Below are positions 43,118 through 52,355 of a stretch of DNA of 64,000 bases, one piece after another. The DNA is from Blautia liquoris (lineage in GTDB: Bacteria; Bacillota; Clostridia; Lachnospirales; Lachnospiraceae), in contig NZ_CP063304.1 of the NCBI RefSeq assembly GCF_015159595.1, positions 2,046,001 to 2,110,000 of the forward strand. The letters run 5' to 3'. Each line of letters opens with the position of its first letter. Positions within the stretch are counted from its first letter, which is position 1. Made by a program: the position numbers and the translations under genes. The notes beneath the pieces were generated by a model that saw only the letters and a list, made by a program, of their open reading frames with translations, had not been told where the DNA came from and ran no database searches.

Positions 43118-45772
43118 TTATGAGACCGTCTTTTTGAATTTTCTCTGGATTAGCTTTACAACTTCCACAATTGGGATGATCGATATAGCAAGACCCATAG
43201 CAATCAGGTACTCATTCCATTCGATTGTCTGAAACGAGAAGGCTTTGGCAAATACTGGAATCTCAATCACTCCTGTCGACAACACGAAAGAGAGTATCAT
43301 AGCACCCCACAGCCATTTGTTCTGACCAGGCATCTTAAAGATGGATCCTCTTCTTGATCTCATATTAAAGGAATGGAAGATCTCAATCATTGCAAGTGTA
43401 AGGAACGCCATCGTCATACCATCCGCACTTTCTGTGATTTCCCATACTCCTGCTTCCAGACGATGCCCGATAAAATAAGATAGTAAAGTGAGTACGGTTA
43501 CAATCGCACCTTGAAGTACAATATCGAATCCCATGCCTCCGGCGAATATTCCATCTCTGGAATTTCTTGGTTCACGCTGCATGATATCGTTCTCGGCCTT
43601 TTCCATCCCCAGAGCAAGAGCCGGGAAACAGTCTGTAATCAGGTTAATCCACAATAAGTGAGCAGGTCTTAAGATTGTAAATCCCATCAGCGTTGCAATA
43701 AACACAGCAAGAACTTCCGCGATATTGGAAGCCAGAAGGAACTGGATTGCCTTTCTGATATTGTCATAGATTCTCCGGCCTTCCTCTACAGCCGATACGA
43801 TCGTTGCAAAGTTATCATCTGCCAGTACCATATCTGCGACATTCTTTGTAACATCGGTTCCTGTGATTCCCATACCGACACCAATATCGGCAGTCTTAAT
43901 GGAAGGAGCATCATTAACACCGTCGCCAGTCATGGCTACGATCATTCCCTTGCTCTTCCATCCCTTAACAATTCGAACCTTATGTTCCGGCTGAACACGT
44001 GCATAAACCGAGTACTGTTCAATCTTTTCCGGAAGATCTGAATCGCTGATGTCATCAAGCTGTGCACCGGTAATCGCTTCATCGGCACTTTTGATAATTC
44101 CAAGCTGTTTTGCTATTGCAACAGCAGTATCTATATGATCTCCTGTAATCATAATAGGGCGGATACCAGCTTCACGGCACTCACTTACTGCATCTTTTAC
44201 CTCCGGACGAATCGGATCGATCATACCTGAAAGTCCGACATAGCACAGATCTTGTTCAAGATTTTCAGGACTTTGATCTTCAGGAACCTGATCCCAGCTG
44301 CGCTGTGCTCCGCAAAGTACGCGGAGTGCCTGATCGGCCATCTCTTTGTTCTGGTGTGCAATTTCTTTTCTTGTGTCATCGTCAAGGGCAACTTCTTTGC
44401 CATTTCTCAGAATTTTTGTGCATTTCTTTAAAACAACATCCGGGGCACCTTTTGTAAACTGAATGACGTTACCGTCATCTGTCTTATGAATCGTAGACAT
44501 CATCTTACGTCCGGAATCAAAGGGAGCCTCGCCGATACGAGGGTATTTTTTTTCAAGTTCATATTTTGGCATTCCCAGTTTCCCGGCATCATTTACAAGA
44601 GCACACTCTGTGGGTTCACCGATGGCATCGCAGTCACCTTCCACTTTTGCGTCCGAGCAAAGTGCCATAGCCATGGCCAGTCTATCCTCATCATCTCCTG
44701 CATGATCAACTACTGTCATCTTATTCTGTGTCAGTGTTCCGGTCTTATCAGAACAGATAATCTGGGTACATCCCAGTGTCTCCACTGCAGTAAGTCTGCG
44801 GATCACTGCATTCTTCGCTGACATTTTGGTAACACCCATTGACAAGACAATAGTCACAACAGCCGCCAGTCCCTCCGGAATAGCTGCCACAGCGAGAGAT
44901 ACTGCTACCATAAATACATTTAAGATAACTTCCGCATTGATTCCGGTTCCGTAAGCGGCAGCTCTGATAAGACTGACAGCAAAGATTACGACGCAGATTA
45001 CGAGTACCAAAATACTAAGAGTTTTACTGAGCTGATTCAATTTACGCTGAAGTGGTGTCTCATCATCTTTAGCCTTAGAAAGGGCATCTGCAATCTTACC
45101 CATCTCCGTGTTCATACCGGTACCAGTCACGACAGCCTCTCCACGACCATAGACAATAGTACTGCCCATATAACACATATTCTTTCTGTCACCCAGCGGA
45201 ACATCCTTCTGACCGTCCAGATTCAGCAGCTTACAGACTTTATTGACTGGAACAGATTCCCCTGTCAGTGCAGCCTCCTCAATCTTCATGCTTGCGCTTT
45301 CCATAATTCTGGCATCCGCAGGTACTGCATCTCCGGCTTCCAAGACAATGATATCCCCAGGAACCAGATCCTCACTTTTAATAGTGATTTGTTTTCCATC
45401 TCTAATCACATTCGATGTGGCAGCGGCAATCCGCTGAAGCGCTTCAATTGCTTTCTCTGCTTTACTCTCCTGTACCACACCTAGTACTGCATTGATGATC
45501 ACCACGATCATAATGATGATCACATCTGCAAAAGAGTCTCCATGTACCACAGCCATAACTCCGGAAATGACAGCGGCTGCAATCAAAATAATGATCATCG
45601 GATCCGCAAGTTCTGCCAGAAAACGCTTGATGAGAGAGTCTTTCTTACCCTCCTTCAGCTTATTCTTCCCGAATTGCTCAAGTCTTTTTTCGGCTTCTTG
45701 TGAACTCAATCCGTCTTTTGTGGATTTTTGATCCTGCAGTACTTGTTCCACATCAGCTAAATACTCTTTCAT
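43118..45772 (-). CDS. P-type cation-translocating ATPase (PMCA/PacL type), probably Mn2+/Ca2+ efflux
   Basis: 884 residues. An N-terminal cation-ATPase domain, about ten membrane helices, the actuator TGES motif (LTGESVPV), the membrane PEGL motif (AIPEGLAAVV), the phosphorylation site CSDKTGTLT, and the hinge TGDGVNDAPS are intact. By sequence it is a calcium-type P2A pump. The yybP-ykoY riboswitch in its leader senses Mn2+, so manganese export is a likely role, as for the Lactococcus pump under the same riboswitch class. AAAGGAG precedes the ATG. Confidence 0.92.
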   Translation of the reverse strand: MKEYLADVEQVLQDQKSTKDGLSSQEAEKRLEQFGKNKLKEGKKDSLIKRFLAELADPMIIILIAAAVISGVMAVVHGDSFADVIIIMIVVIINAVLGVVQESKAEKAIEALQRIAAATSNVIRDGKQITIKSEDLVPGDIIVLEAGDAVPADARIMESASMKIEEAALTGESVPVNKVCKLLNLDGQKDVPLGDRKNMCYMGSTIVYGRGEAVVTGTGMNTEMGKIADALSKAKDDETPLQRKLNQLSKTLSILVLVICVVIFAVSLIRAAAYGTGINAEVILNVFMVAVSLAVAAIPEGLAAVVTIVLSMGVTKMSAKNAVIRRLTAVETLGCTQIICSDKTGTLTQNKMTVVDHAGDDEDRLAMAMALCSDAKVEGDCDAIGEPTECALVNDAGKLGMPKYELEKKYPRIGEAPFDSGRKMMSTIHKTDDGNVIQFTKGAPDVVLKKCTKILRNGKEVALDDDTRKEIAHQNKEMADQALRVLCGAQRSWDQVPEDQSPENLEQDLCYVGLSGMIDPIRPEVKDAVSECREAGIRPIMITGDHIDTAVAIAKQLGIIKSADEAITGAQLDDISDSDLPEKIEQYSVYARVQPEHKVRIVKGWKSKGMIVAMTGDGVNDAPSIKTADIGVGMGITGTDVTKNVADMVLADDNFATIVSAVEEGRRIYDNIRKAIQFLLASNIAEVLAVFIATLMGFTILRPAHLLWINLITDCFPALALGMEKAENDIMQREPRNSRDGIFAGGMGFDIVLQGAIVTVLTLLSYFIGHRLEAGVWEITESADGMTMAFLTLAMIEIFHSFNMRSRRGSIFKMPGQNKWLWGAMILSFVLSTGVIEIPVFAKAFSFQTIEWNEYLIAMGLAISIIPIVEVVKLIQRKFKKTVS

Positions 45773-45848
45773 AGCTATCTCCTTTAAGTATTATTAGTCT
45801 TTCATCTTCCGATTATCTTTCCACAGGTATCCTGTATCCGTGATGATT

Positions 45849-45960
45849 AAAAAAAGAGACTTATCTGAAAACACAGATAAGTCTCGTCATTTCATCAAAA
45901 GCCAGGAATCTAATTCCGAGTGTTGACTTTTTCACGGCTAACCGTCGACTACTCCCTTAC
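45849..45960 (-). promoter_or_regulatory. yybP-ykoY manganese riboswitch with terminator
   Basis: On the minus strand: GGGTAAGGGAGTAGTCGAC at the 5' side, AAAAAGTCAACACTC, then GGCTTTTGATGAAATGACGA and the 3' segment GAGACTTATCTG. These are the conserved blocks of the class. The 3' segment also forms the 5' arm of a 12-bp terminator stem (45856-45867 with 45874-45885) followed by seven T's, so Mn2+ binding should favour readthrough into the ATPase gene. Confidence 0.85.
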
Positions 45961-45966
45961 CCGCTG

Positions 45967-45996
45967 ATTATAACATAGCTTTGTCTGATAAGTCAA
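45967..45996 (-). promoter_or_regulatory. Promoter of the riboswitch-ATPase transcript
   Basis: On the minus strand TTGACT (45991-45996), an 18-base spacer and TATAAT (45967-45972), 12 bases past the ispF stop. Confidence 0.75.
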
Positions 45997-46008
45997 ACTA
46001 TTTCAATA

Positions 46009-46557
46009 TCATTTCGCATCAAGTCTCGGGCATCCGCCACAACCGGCACAGGATGAAGAGACACGATCATCTTGCATGTAGTCAAGTGCCGGAACGATTG
46101 AGCACACAGCATGTGCCGATATTCCCTCGAGATGACCGGTAAATCCCAGCCCTTCTTCCGTGGTGGCCTTAACATTCACCTGTTTATCTTCAACTTTTAA
46201 CGCCTCTGCTATGTTTCTTGTCATCTGATCAATATAGGGCCGCAATTTTGGTTTCTGTGCGACAATCACTGCATCAATATTCTCAATCAGATACATGTGT
46301 TCCTCAAGCATCTCTCTTACTTTGCCCAGAAGCTTGATACTGGATACATCCTTATAAACAGGATCTGTATCCGGAAAATGATATCCAACATCCTTAAGAG
46401 CGGCGGCTCCCAAGAGGGCATCCATCACTGCATGTATCAGAACATCCGCATCAGAATGACCGTAAAGACCCATCTCACAGGGGATTTCAACTCCACCAAG
46501 AATCAGCTTTCTGTCTCTGGTAAGCCTGTGTACATCATATCCTATTCCAGTTCTCAT
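46009..46557 (-). CDS. ispF: 2-C-methyl-D-erythritol 2,4-cyclodiphosphate synthase IspF with Cys-rich tail
   Basis: 182 residues. Metal ligands D8, H10 (GYDVH) and H42 (IHAV) are at standard positions; [11 protein letters not shown] (here [10 protein letters not shown]) is the conserved C-terminal core. It catalyses a step of the MEP isoprenoid pathway. The protein ends with an extra segment of about 20 residues containing C170, C173 and C176 ([10 protein letters not shown]), beyond the usual 155-160-residue length. It follows a glycosyltransferase gene by 17 bases. Confidence 0.93.
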   Translation of the reverse strand: MRTGIGYDVHRLTRDRKLILGGVEIPCEMGLYGHSDADVLIHAVMDALLGAAALKDVGYHFPDTDPVYKDVSSIKLLGKVREMLEEHMYLIENIDAVIVAQKPKLRPYIDQMTRNIAEALKVEDKQVNVKATTEEGLGFTGHLEGISAHAVCSIVPALDYMQDDRVSSSCAGCGGCPRLDAK

Positions 46558-46574
46558 ATTGTGAACTCCTATCT

Positions 46575-47594
46575 CTAATTGAATCCGTATAGCTTCTGTA
46601 CAATCTTATATCCGGTTATGGATACCTTTCTTCCACCTTTCCCAGGCAGATTCATGGCTCCGCCTGTCAGACCCCAGCGAATGCTAAAGTATGCAAGCGG
46701 ATCGTGTTTCTTTAGATAATCCCAGAGTTGTCTCTTCTTCTCAAGGCTTTCCGGCGTGTCAGCACGGATCAGCATAATGGAGGACACGGTCATGATAATT
46801 CCCAGTGAATGAAGCATAAATTTTCTCTGAGGTCTGCTAAGAGATTTCTGTCTCCCCATATATTCAATCATCTCATAATTGACATTGAGCTGTTGATCAA
46901 CCCTGCCAATCATAACATCTTCATTGACTGACTGGTCTGCTCTTCCGATAAAATACCGATAAAAATTCACATCCAGATAATATAGGGTCTTCACATATGG
47001 AAATGGGATAAAAGCAAATAGATTATCCACATAGAATGTATGCTCCGGCAGTTTGAGTCCGCATTCCCTTAAAAGAGAAGTCCGAAAAATCAGAGAATGC
47101 ATCAGCACATAATGCGTCATACGCAGGTTTTTGATATCACTCCACTCAAACATCTCCCCTTCCGGGAATTCATGTGGATAACGCATCACTCTTTTTTTCT
47201 TTGCACCTTCCTTTTCGTATACATAGTTAGATATGAGTACATCCAGCGTTCTCGGGCCTCTGGTTACTTCATCCAAAAGCTCCAGTATCTTCTTATATGC
47301 ATCAATATTTACCCAGTCATCACTGTCAACAACCTTAAAATATAGTCCGTCTGCCTTTGAAATTCCGGTATTTACCGCTCCCCCGTGGCCCTTGTTTTCC
47401 TGATGAATCGTACGGACAATATCTGGATATTTTGCCGCATACTCGTCTGCTATTTTGGCAGTATCATCTTTTGTCGATCCATCATCAATGATCAAGATCT
47501 CAACCTCATCGCCTCCGACAAGCAGGGAATCAATACACTTTCGCATATATGCCGACGAATTGTAACACGGCACTGCTATACTTAATAGTTTCAT
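46575..47594 (-). CDS. Glycosyltransferase family 2 protein
   Basis: 339 residues. The GT-A fold N-terminal half has [43 protein letters not shown] and the DxD-type [11 protein letters not shown]-terminal half of basic, partly amphipathic helices follows and no clear membrane helix. It likely transfers a sugar to a cell-surface polymer or lipid; donor and acceptor are unknown. AAAGGA precedes the ATG. It lies between mutY and ispF in the same direction. Confidence 0.87.
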   Translation of the reverse strand: MKLLSIAVPCYNSSAYMRKCIDSLLVGGDEVEILIIDDGSTKDDTAKIADEYAAKYPDIVRTIHQENKGHGGAVNTGISKADGLYFKVVDSDDWVNIDAYKKILELLDEVTRGPRTLDVLISNYVYEKEGAKKKRVMRYPHEFPEGEMFEWSDIKNLRMTHYVLMHSLIFRTSLLRECGLKLPEHTFYVDNLFAFIPFPYVKTLYYLDVNFYRYFIGRADQSVNEDVMIGRVDQQLNVNYEMIEYMGRQKSLSRPQRKFMLHSLGIIMTVSSIMLIRADTPESLEKKRQLWDYLKKHDPLAYFSIRWGLTGGAMNLPGKGGRKVSITGYKIVQKLYGFN

Positions 47595-47621
47595 CTTTCC
47601 TTTATCCTCAATCTGTTATAC

Positions 47622-48689
47622 TTATATTTTATCTCGTCCAAGATTTAGATTAACATATCTGGCGTAAGCAGAATAGGCTCTTGGGACAGGATAATTCTTT
47701 TCTGTCTGCTCTGTTTCAACAAATAACATCTTTTCATCTTTTGGATGATCAAGCTCTGAAACCTGAACTGCATATCCCATCATATCCCATTCCACATGGG
47801 AAAAAATATGCTTTGCTTTCGGAAGAGACTGAATCCTGAGCGGAGATAGTCCGTAGTCTTTCACCTGTTCCAAAACCTCATCCCTGCTCTTATAACCATC
47901 CAGGTTCGGGAATTCATAAAGTCCCGCCAGGAGTCCCCGGGAGGGTCTCTTATGAAGTGCGATACGGCTGCCGTCCTGTATGAGAAGAATCGTGTGTTTC
48001 TCCAGCCTTCGGGCTTTCGCTTTGCCTTTTACCGGGTATTTATCAATTCTTCCGCCTTTTCTCGCCTTGCAGCTCTCTGCGATCGGACATACCATACAGT
48101 GTGGACTTCCATTCGGAATGCAGACGACAGCACCAAGTTCCATCAGTGCCTGATTGAATGCTCCCGGATCGCTTTTTGGCATCACTTTCATGAGATCAGC
48201 CTGCACTCGGTTTTTCATCGATTGTTTCATAATATCGTCATCATTCTCAGAAATTCTGGCAATTACGCGAAGAACATTCCCGTCCACAGCCGGAACCGGG
48301 ATTTTATAAGCAATCGAAGCAATCGCCCCGGCAGTGTAATTTCCTATGCCTGGAAGGGTTTTCAGGAGTTCGTAGTCAGCGGGAAGTTTCCCGTTATATT
48401 TCTCCACAACCTGTATGGCAGCTTTTTGCATATTGCGCACGCGGTTATAGTACCCAAGGCCTTCCCACAATTTCAAAAGTCTGTCTTCAGGACACGATGC
48501 CAGATCTTCCATCTTTGGCAGCGCTGTTTTGAATCTGAGAAAATAAGGTTTTACTGCCTCTACTCGTGTCTGCTGCAGCATAATTTCCGATATCCAGATA
48601 TCATATGCATCAAAAGTCTCCCGCCAGGGAAGAATTCTTTTGTTTTTATCATACCACATCAATAGTGGTTCTACAATTTTTTCTAACAT
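47622..48689 (-). CDS. mutY: A/G-specific adenine DNA glycosylase MutY
   Basis: 355 residues. The HhH-GPD domain has TLPGIGNYTAGAIASIAY and PAVDGNVLRV with the catalytic Asp; the [4Fe-4S] loop is C-x6-C-x2-C-x5-C around CIPNGSPHCMVCPIAESC. The C-terminal NUDIX-like domain reads 8-oxoG (LLAGLYEFPNL). It removes A opposite 8-oxoG. AAAGGA precedes the ATG. Confidence 0.96.
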   Translation of the reverse strand: MLEKIVEPLLMWYDKNKRILPWRETFDAYDIWISEIMLQQTRVEAVKPYFLRFKTALPKMEDLASCPEDRLLKLWEGLGYYNRVRNMQKAAIQVVEKYNGKLPADYELLKTLPGIGNYTAGAIASIAYKIPVPAVDGNVLRVIARISENDDDIMKQSMKNRVQADLMKVMPKSDPGAFNQALMELGAVVCIPNGSPHCMVCPIAESCKARKGGRIDKYPVKGKAKARRLEKHTILLIQDGSRIALHKRPSRGLLAGLYEFPNLDGYKSRDEVLEQVKDYGLSPLRIQSLPKAKHIFSHVEWDMMGYAVQVSELDHPKDEKMLFVETEQTEKNYPVPRAYSAYARYVNLNLGRDKI

Positions 48690-48717
48690 TTCCTTTCACA
48701 AATCCTCTTCTTTTCGC

Positions 48718-48746
48718 ATACTACTATCTTGCCACAAAACAGTAAA
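48718..48746 (-). promoter_or_regulatory. Promoter of mutY
   Basis: On the minus strand TTTACT (48741-48746), a 17-base spacer and TAGTAT (48718-48723). Confidence 0.5.
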
Positions 48747-48762
48747 AAATGCAAAATAAATG

Positions 48763-48791
48763 TTGAAATTTGTACAGATTCTTATTACAAT
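48763..48791 (+). promoter_or_regulatory. Promoter of the HAD phosphatase gene
   Basis: TTGAAA (48763-48768), a 17-base spacer and TACAAT (48786-48791), about 63 bases before the TTG start. Divergent from the mutY promoter. Confidence 0.65.
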
Positions 48792-48853
48792 GGAGGAGAT
48801 TGGCCACAGGTCAACGTAACTGTCAACTGCAGATATATTTTAAGGAGTTTATA

Positions 48854-49486
48854 TTGACTGATAGCATAATATTTGATTTGGACGGAACACTCTGGGATTC
48901 AACTGATTCAGTGGCCGGTGCATGGAACTGCGTCATAGCGGAAGAAACCGACTTGAATAAGCGCGTAACTGCAGACGGCTTAAAAAAGCTTTTCGGTAAA
49001 ATGATGGACGATATCGCTGCCGATGTCTTCACTGGAGAGACTAAGAGCAGACAAAATGAACTTATGAATCTCTGCTGTCAGGAAGAGAAACGGGTTCTGC
49101 TTCGTCATCCGGGAACACTCTATAATGGTCTTGAAGATACACTGAAGATTCTTTCAAAAAATTACCGGCTCTTTATTGTAAGCAACTGTCCGGCCGGTTA
49201 CATAGAAACTTTTCTTAAAGTAACTGACTTTTCAGACTACTTTGCCGGTCATCTCTGTCCGGGCGATACCGGAAAGGCTAAAGCAGCCAATATCCGTGCA
49301 GTCATGGATTCCTACGGTCTGTCATCCCCTGTCTATGTGGGTGATACAGATGGCGATGAGAATGCGTCCAGAGAAGCAGGCATTCCCTTTATCTATGCAT
49401 CCTATGGTTTTGGATCCGCAAAAGATCCGGACGGAATAATCAATTCTCCCAAAGACCTGTTTGACGTTCTGGAACAGAAAAACTAA
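48854..49486 (+). CDS. HAD-family phosphatase, phosphoglycolate-phosphatase-like
   Basis: 210 residues from a TTG start with AAGGAG 6 bases upstream. HAD motif I FDLDGTLWDS (residues 6-15), motif II IVSNC, a Lys in CPGDTGKAKAANI and motif IV YVGDTDGDENASREAG are intact. The helical cap between motifs I and II is the Gph/PGMB type. Likely a sugar or glycolate phosphatase; substrate unknown. A longer frame upstream of the TTG exists but has no ribosome site. Confidence 0.85.
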   Translation: MTDSIIFDLDGTLWDSTDSVAGAWNCVIAEETDLNKRVTADGLKKLFGKMMDDIAADVFTGETKSRQNELMNLCCQEEKRVLLRHPGTLYNGLEDTLKILSKNYRLFIVSNCPAGYIETFLKVTDFSDYFAGHLCPGDTGKAKAANIRAVMDSYGLSSPVYVGDTDGDENASREAGIPFIYASYGFGSAKDPDGIINSPKDLFDVLEQKN

Positions 49487-49532
49487 TGTTGTATCTTGCT
49501 TGACACTCTGTGTTATGATGAGCTGAGATGAA

Positions 49533-50483
49533 TCAGCCCCTCTCCCACCCGGCTCTCTCTCCCAGAATTCGCAGGACACTCTTTTTACCCCTAAAAAGCT
49601 CATACCGCACAGGACATGAAGCACTTTCCTGTATGGCGCGGCCCAACTTCCCGTCCGAGGGTGCAAGGAGAATCTTGGGGTTTTCCTGCAAGGCAGTCAT
49701 GCGAAGAGTCCAGATACCCTGACGAATCACCACAATACTTTTTTGATTGAGTACAACCCTTGCACCTAGGTAAGTTGCAAATCTGTATTGTTTCCCGCGA
49801 TATAGGATAATGCAAATGCAGCCGGAAAAACTACCGAATAAAAAGGGAACATCTGCCACTGCTGCCATAATACACCCCCCGCCCTGATCTTCAAATCCAC
49901 ACTGCGTCCACATATACTCTTTCGGAAAGGATCTTCCTCTGTCCTTTTCCAGATACCCTCTTCCGCCATCCAGACTGATTTTATTCCCATTTAAGTATAG
50001 ATCTCCCTTTAACTCATGATAAAGGCTTTCCACCTCATGAGTGCACTGCATACCAGGAAAGTAAAAGAACAGCCCCATAATCTCTTTTTTCATTGGTGTA
50101 AAGTTTCCAAATCTCACACTCCCTTCCAGATTAATGCCTTCCTCATGTATGCTTAAACGGATTCCCTTTTCTGTGAATATATTTTCGCCGATTTTGACTC
50201 CCAGTCTGTCCGAACTTGCCCGAAACATACTTACAGGAAAATATAAATACCAGGAAGATTGTCCCGTGATAACCTGCATACTGACACTTTTCTCTCCATT
50301 TTCATCCACATGAAAAGCCGGAATTACAGCCAGTGTTTCCGTATTATTTTCCTGTTTAAAATACCATCCTTCAAAATAAGAACTTTGTTTATTTTGTCCG
50401 TGAAAATGTTTTTTCAAGTTTAAAGCCTCCTGCAATGGAATATTTCTTATCCATAGCATGTACAGCTGATATGAAAAATACAC
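49533..50483 (-). CDS. Tocopherol cyclase-like (TocC) family protein
   Basis: 316 residues. SSYFEGWYFKQENN, LAVIPAFHVDENG, MGLFFYFPGMQCTHEV and RGYLEKDRGRSFPKEYMW are the signatures of the tocopherol-cyclase-like lipocalin family. In anaerobic Firmicutes it cannot be making tocopherol, so the substrate, perhaps another hydrophobic molecule, is unknown. The start is uncertain: GTG at 50483 or ATG at 50459, neither with a good ribosome site. It follows dtd in the same operon. Confidence 0.83.
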   Translation of the reverse strand: MYFSYQLYMLWIRNIPLQEALNLKKHFHGQNKQSSYFEGWYFKQENNTETLAVIPAFHVDENGEKSVSMQVITGQSSWYLYFPVSMFRASSDRLGVKIGENIFTEKGIRLSIHEEGINLEGSVRFGNFTPMKKEIMGLFFYFPGMQCTHEVESLYHELKGDLYLNGNKISLDGGRGYLEKDRGRSFPKEYMWTQCGFEDQGGGCIMAAVADVPFLFGSFSGCICIILYRGKQYRFATYLGARVVLNQKSIVVIRQGIWTLRMTALQENPKILLAPSDGKLGRAIQESASCPVRYELFRGKKSVLRILGERAGWERG

Positions 50484-50514
50484 ACAAAAAAGACAGGATT
50501 ATATGATCACCTGC

Positions 50515-50955
50515 TTACAAGTCTTCCAGTATCACCGTAAATGGACCATCATTTACCAGAGACACTTTCATATCGGCGCCAAATTCTCCGGTCTGAACAA
50601 CAGGTACTTGCTTCTTTGCCTCCTGTATCATATATTCATACAATTCGTCAGCCATATGGGGTCCTCCGGCCTCGATAAAGCTGGGGCGATTTCCTTTGCG
50701 ACAGTTCGCATAAAGCGTAAACTGCGAGATCAGAAGCAATTCCCCCTTCACATCAGCCAAAGACAGGTTCGTCTTTCCCTGTTCATCTTCAAAGATTCGA
50801 AGTGCCAGCATTTTCTTCAAATATTTGTCTGCTGTCTCCATCGTATCATCCTGCCCAATTCCGACCAAAACCATCAATCCCTGATTGATGTGTCCAATCA
50901 TGTTTCCATCTGCCCTGACAGAAGCTTCTGTCACCCTTTGAATTACAAGTTTCAT
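50515..50955 (-). CDS. dtd: D-aminoacyl-tRNA deacylase
   Basis: 146 residues from ATG 50955, the usual length. [13 protein letters not shown] at the start, the catalytic [19 protein letters not shown] segment and the Gly-Pro loop EAGGP are present. It removes D-amino acids (and Gly) from mischarged tRNAs. The ATG overlaps the stop of the upstream arsC-like gene (TAATG). Confidence 0.95.
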   Translation of the reverse strand: MKLVIQRVTEASVRADGNMIGHINQGLMVLVGIGQDDTMETADKYLKKMLALRIFEDEQGKTNLSLADVKGELLLISQFTLYANCRKGNRPSFIEAGGPHMADELYEYMIQEAKKQVPVVQTGEFGADMKVSLVNDGPFTVILEDL

Positions 50956-51323
50956 TATGATTGTGCCTTTCTGTAAATTTTTCCCCATTCCGCTTCTTTA
51001 AATCCTGTTAGAACATAATCATCTCCGACAACAAGCGGACGTTTTACCAGCATACCGTCCGCAGCAAGCAGCTGAAGCTGCTCTTCTTCGGTCATGCCGG
51101 GAAGTTTATCCTTTAATTTCATCTCTTTATAAAGATTTCCGCTGGTATTGAAAAAACGTTTTAAAGGAAGACCGCTTTTTTCATACCATTTCTTTAATTC
51201 ATCCACAGTCGGATGCTCCTCCCGGATCGGGCGGGTATCATATACAACATTTTGATCATCCAACCACTTCAAAGCCTTCTTACAGGTACTGCATCTGTCA
51301 TAACACAAAATTAATGGCTTCAT
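50955..51323 (-). CDS. ArsC/Spx family thioredoxin-fold protein (YffB-like)
   Basis: 122 residues from ATG 51323, with GGGAGG upstream. It opens with [20 protein letters not shown], a CxxC redox pair, then the ArsC-family segments [28 protein letters not shown] and [16 protein letters not shown]. It is annotated in databases as arsenate reductase family, but resistance neighbours are absent, so it may be a general redox or Spx-like protein. It is the first gene of an operon with dtd and the cyclase-like gene. Confidence 0.87.
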   Translation of the reverse strand: MKPLILCYDRCSTCKKALKWLDDQNVVYDTRPIREEHPTVDELKKWYEKSGLPLKRFFNTSGNLYKEMKLKDKLPGMTEEEQLQLLAADGMLVKRPLVVGDDYVLTGFKEAEWGKIYRKAQS

Positions 51324-51366
51324 TATTCCTCCCGTTTTTTGTTTGTTTTTTTGTTTCATATTGAAA

Positions 51367-51395
51367 ATTTTATCATAAAAAGACCACCCGGACAA
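51367..51395 (-). promoter_or_regulatory. Promoter of arsC-like-dtd operon
   Basis: On the minus strand TTGTCC (51390-51395), a 17-base spacer and TAAAAT (51367-51372). Confidence 0.5.
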
Positions 51396-51426
51396 GCACA
51401 TGAGCCTTCCCAGGGTAAATGGTATT

Positions 51427-52344
51427 TCACAGCAGCAATGAGATGATAGGAACTGTCAGAAGAGAGAACACAGTTGTAAATGCAATAAGATGGTTACCTT
51501 CTGTCCCTCTGCCCCCATATTCCTGTGCAAGCATACCTGCTATACTCGCACAGGGCATGGATACACATAACAGAAAGATTCCCAATATCTCATCAGCAAC
51601 CGGAAGTTGTTTTACTATCAATACACAGATAGACGGAATCAGCAGCATCTTTACAAACATAAACTCATAAAGTTGTCTCTGTAAGAAAAGTTCCCTGAGA
51701 CTCATCCTTGCCACCGATGCCCCTATGATGAGCATAGACAGAGGGATGGATGCATCCCCGAGATACTTACAGGCGTCTTTTATCGGTGCGGCCACTGGTA
51801 TCCGAAAGATAAAGATTAAAAGGCTGAGCAGACAGGCAAGAAATCCCATATTGATAATATTTTTCCACGAATAATCCGCCTCCTTATCTGACGATTTGGA
51901 TGCCAGATAAATTCCCAATGTATACGCAAGGAGATTGAAAACCAGGATATAAAACACCAGATAAATGATATACTTTTCACCATAAAGCCCTCTCACAAGA
52001 GGAATCCCTATGAATCCTACATTGTTAAAAATCATCATAAGCTGATAAAATCTGGCCTGTTTTATCTCAAAACGTCGCAGCTTAACATACAAGTAACTTA
52101 AGGTAATCAGAAGTGCATACATCATTACAACGAGAAGTAGGTTATCCATGATATGGATATCTTTTTCAATATTTGTATCAAGTACTCCTGAAATGATGAT
52201 CATCGGATTTAATACATTTACAATCAGTGTTGTAATCTTAGCACATGATATGTCATCCAGGACCCCTTTCCTGTAACTGATAACACCGACCAAGATCATA
52301 AGAAACAAAACTGTCATACGCTGCAGTAAAATAATGCTGTTCAC
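51427..52344 (-). CDS. AEC family (auxin efflux carrier-like) transporter
   Basis: 305 residues with about ten membrane helices in two repeats. Conserved polar breaks NVLNPMIIISGVL, FNNVGFIGIPLVRGLYG and SIPLSMLIIGASVA are typical of AEC permeases, which export or import organic acids such as malate. Substrate unknown. The start is GTG at 52344 behind GGGGGAGGATAA. It is 12 bases after the MacB-type permease gene, so it may belong to that operon. Confidence 0.88.
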   Translation of the reverse strand: MNSIILLQRMTVLFLMILVGVISYRKGVLDDISCAKITTLIVNVLNPMIIISGVLDTNIEKDIHIMDNLLLVVMMYALLITLSYLYVKLRRFEIKQARFYQLMMIFNNVGFIGIPLVRGLYGEKYIIYLVFYILVFNLLAYTLGIYLASKSSDKEADYSWKNIINMGFLACLLSLLIFIFRIPVAAPIKDACKYLGDASIPLSMLIIGASVARMSLRELFLQRQLYEFMFVKMLLIPSICVLIVKQLPVADEILGIFLLCVSMPCASIAGMLAQEYGGRGTEGNHLIAFTTVFSLLTVPIISLLL

Positions 52345-52355
52345 TTATCCTCCCC

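Noticed and set aside
47952-48665. A 237-codon plus-strand frame opposite mutY
   Set aside because: mutY has all its catalytic motifs on the other strand; the antisense product shows no domain.
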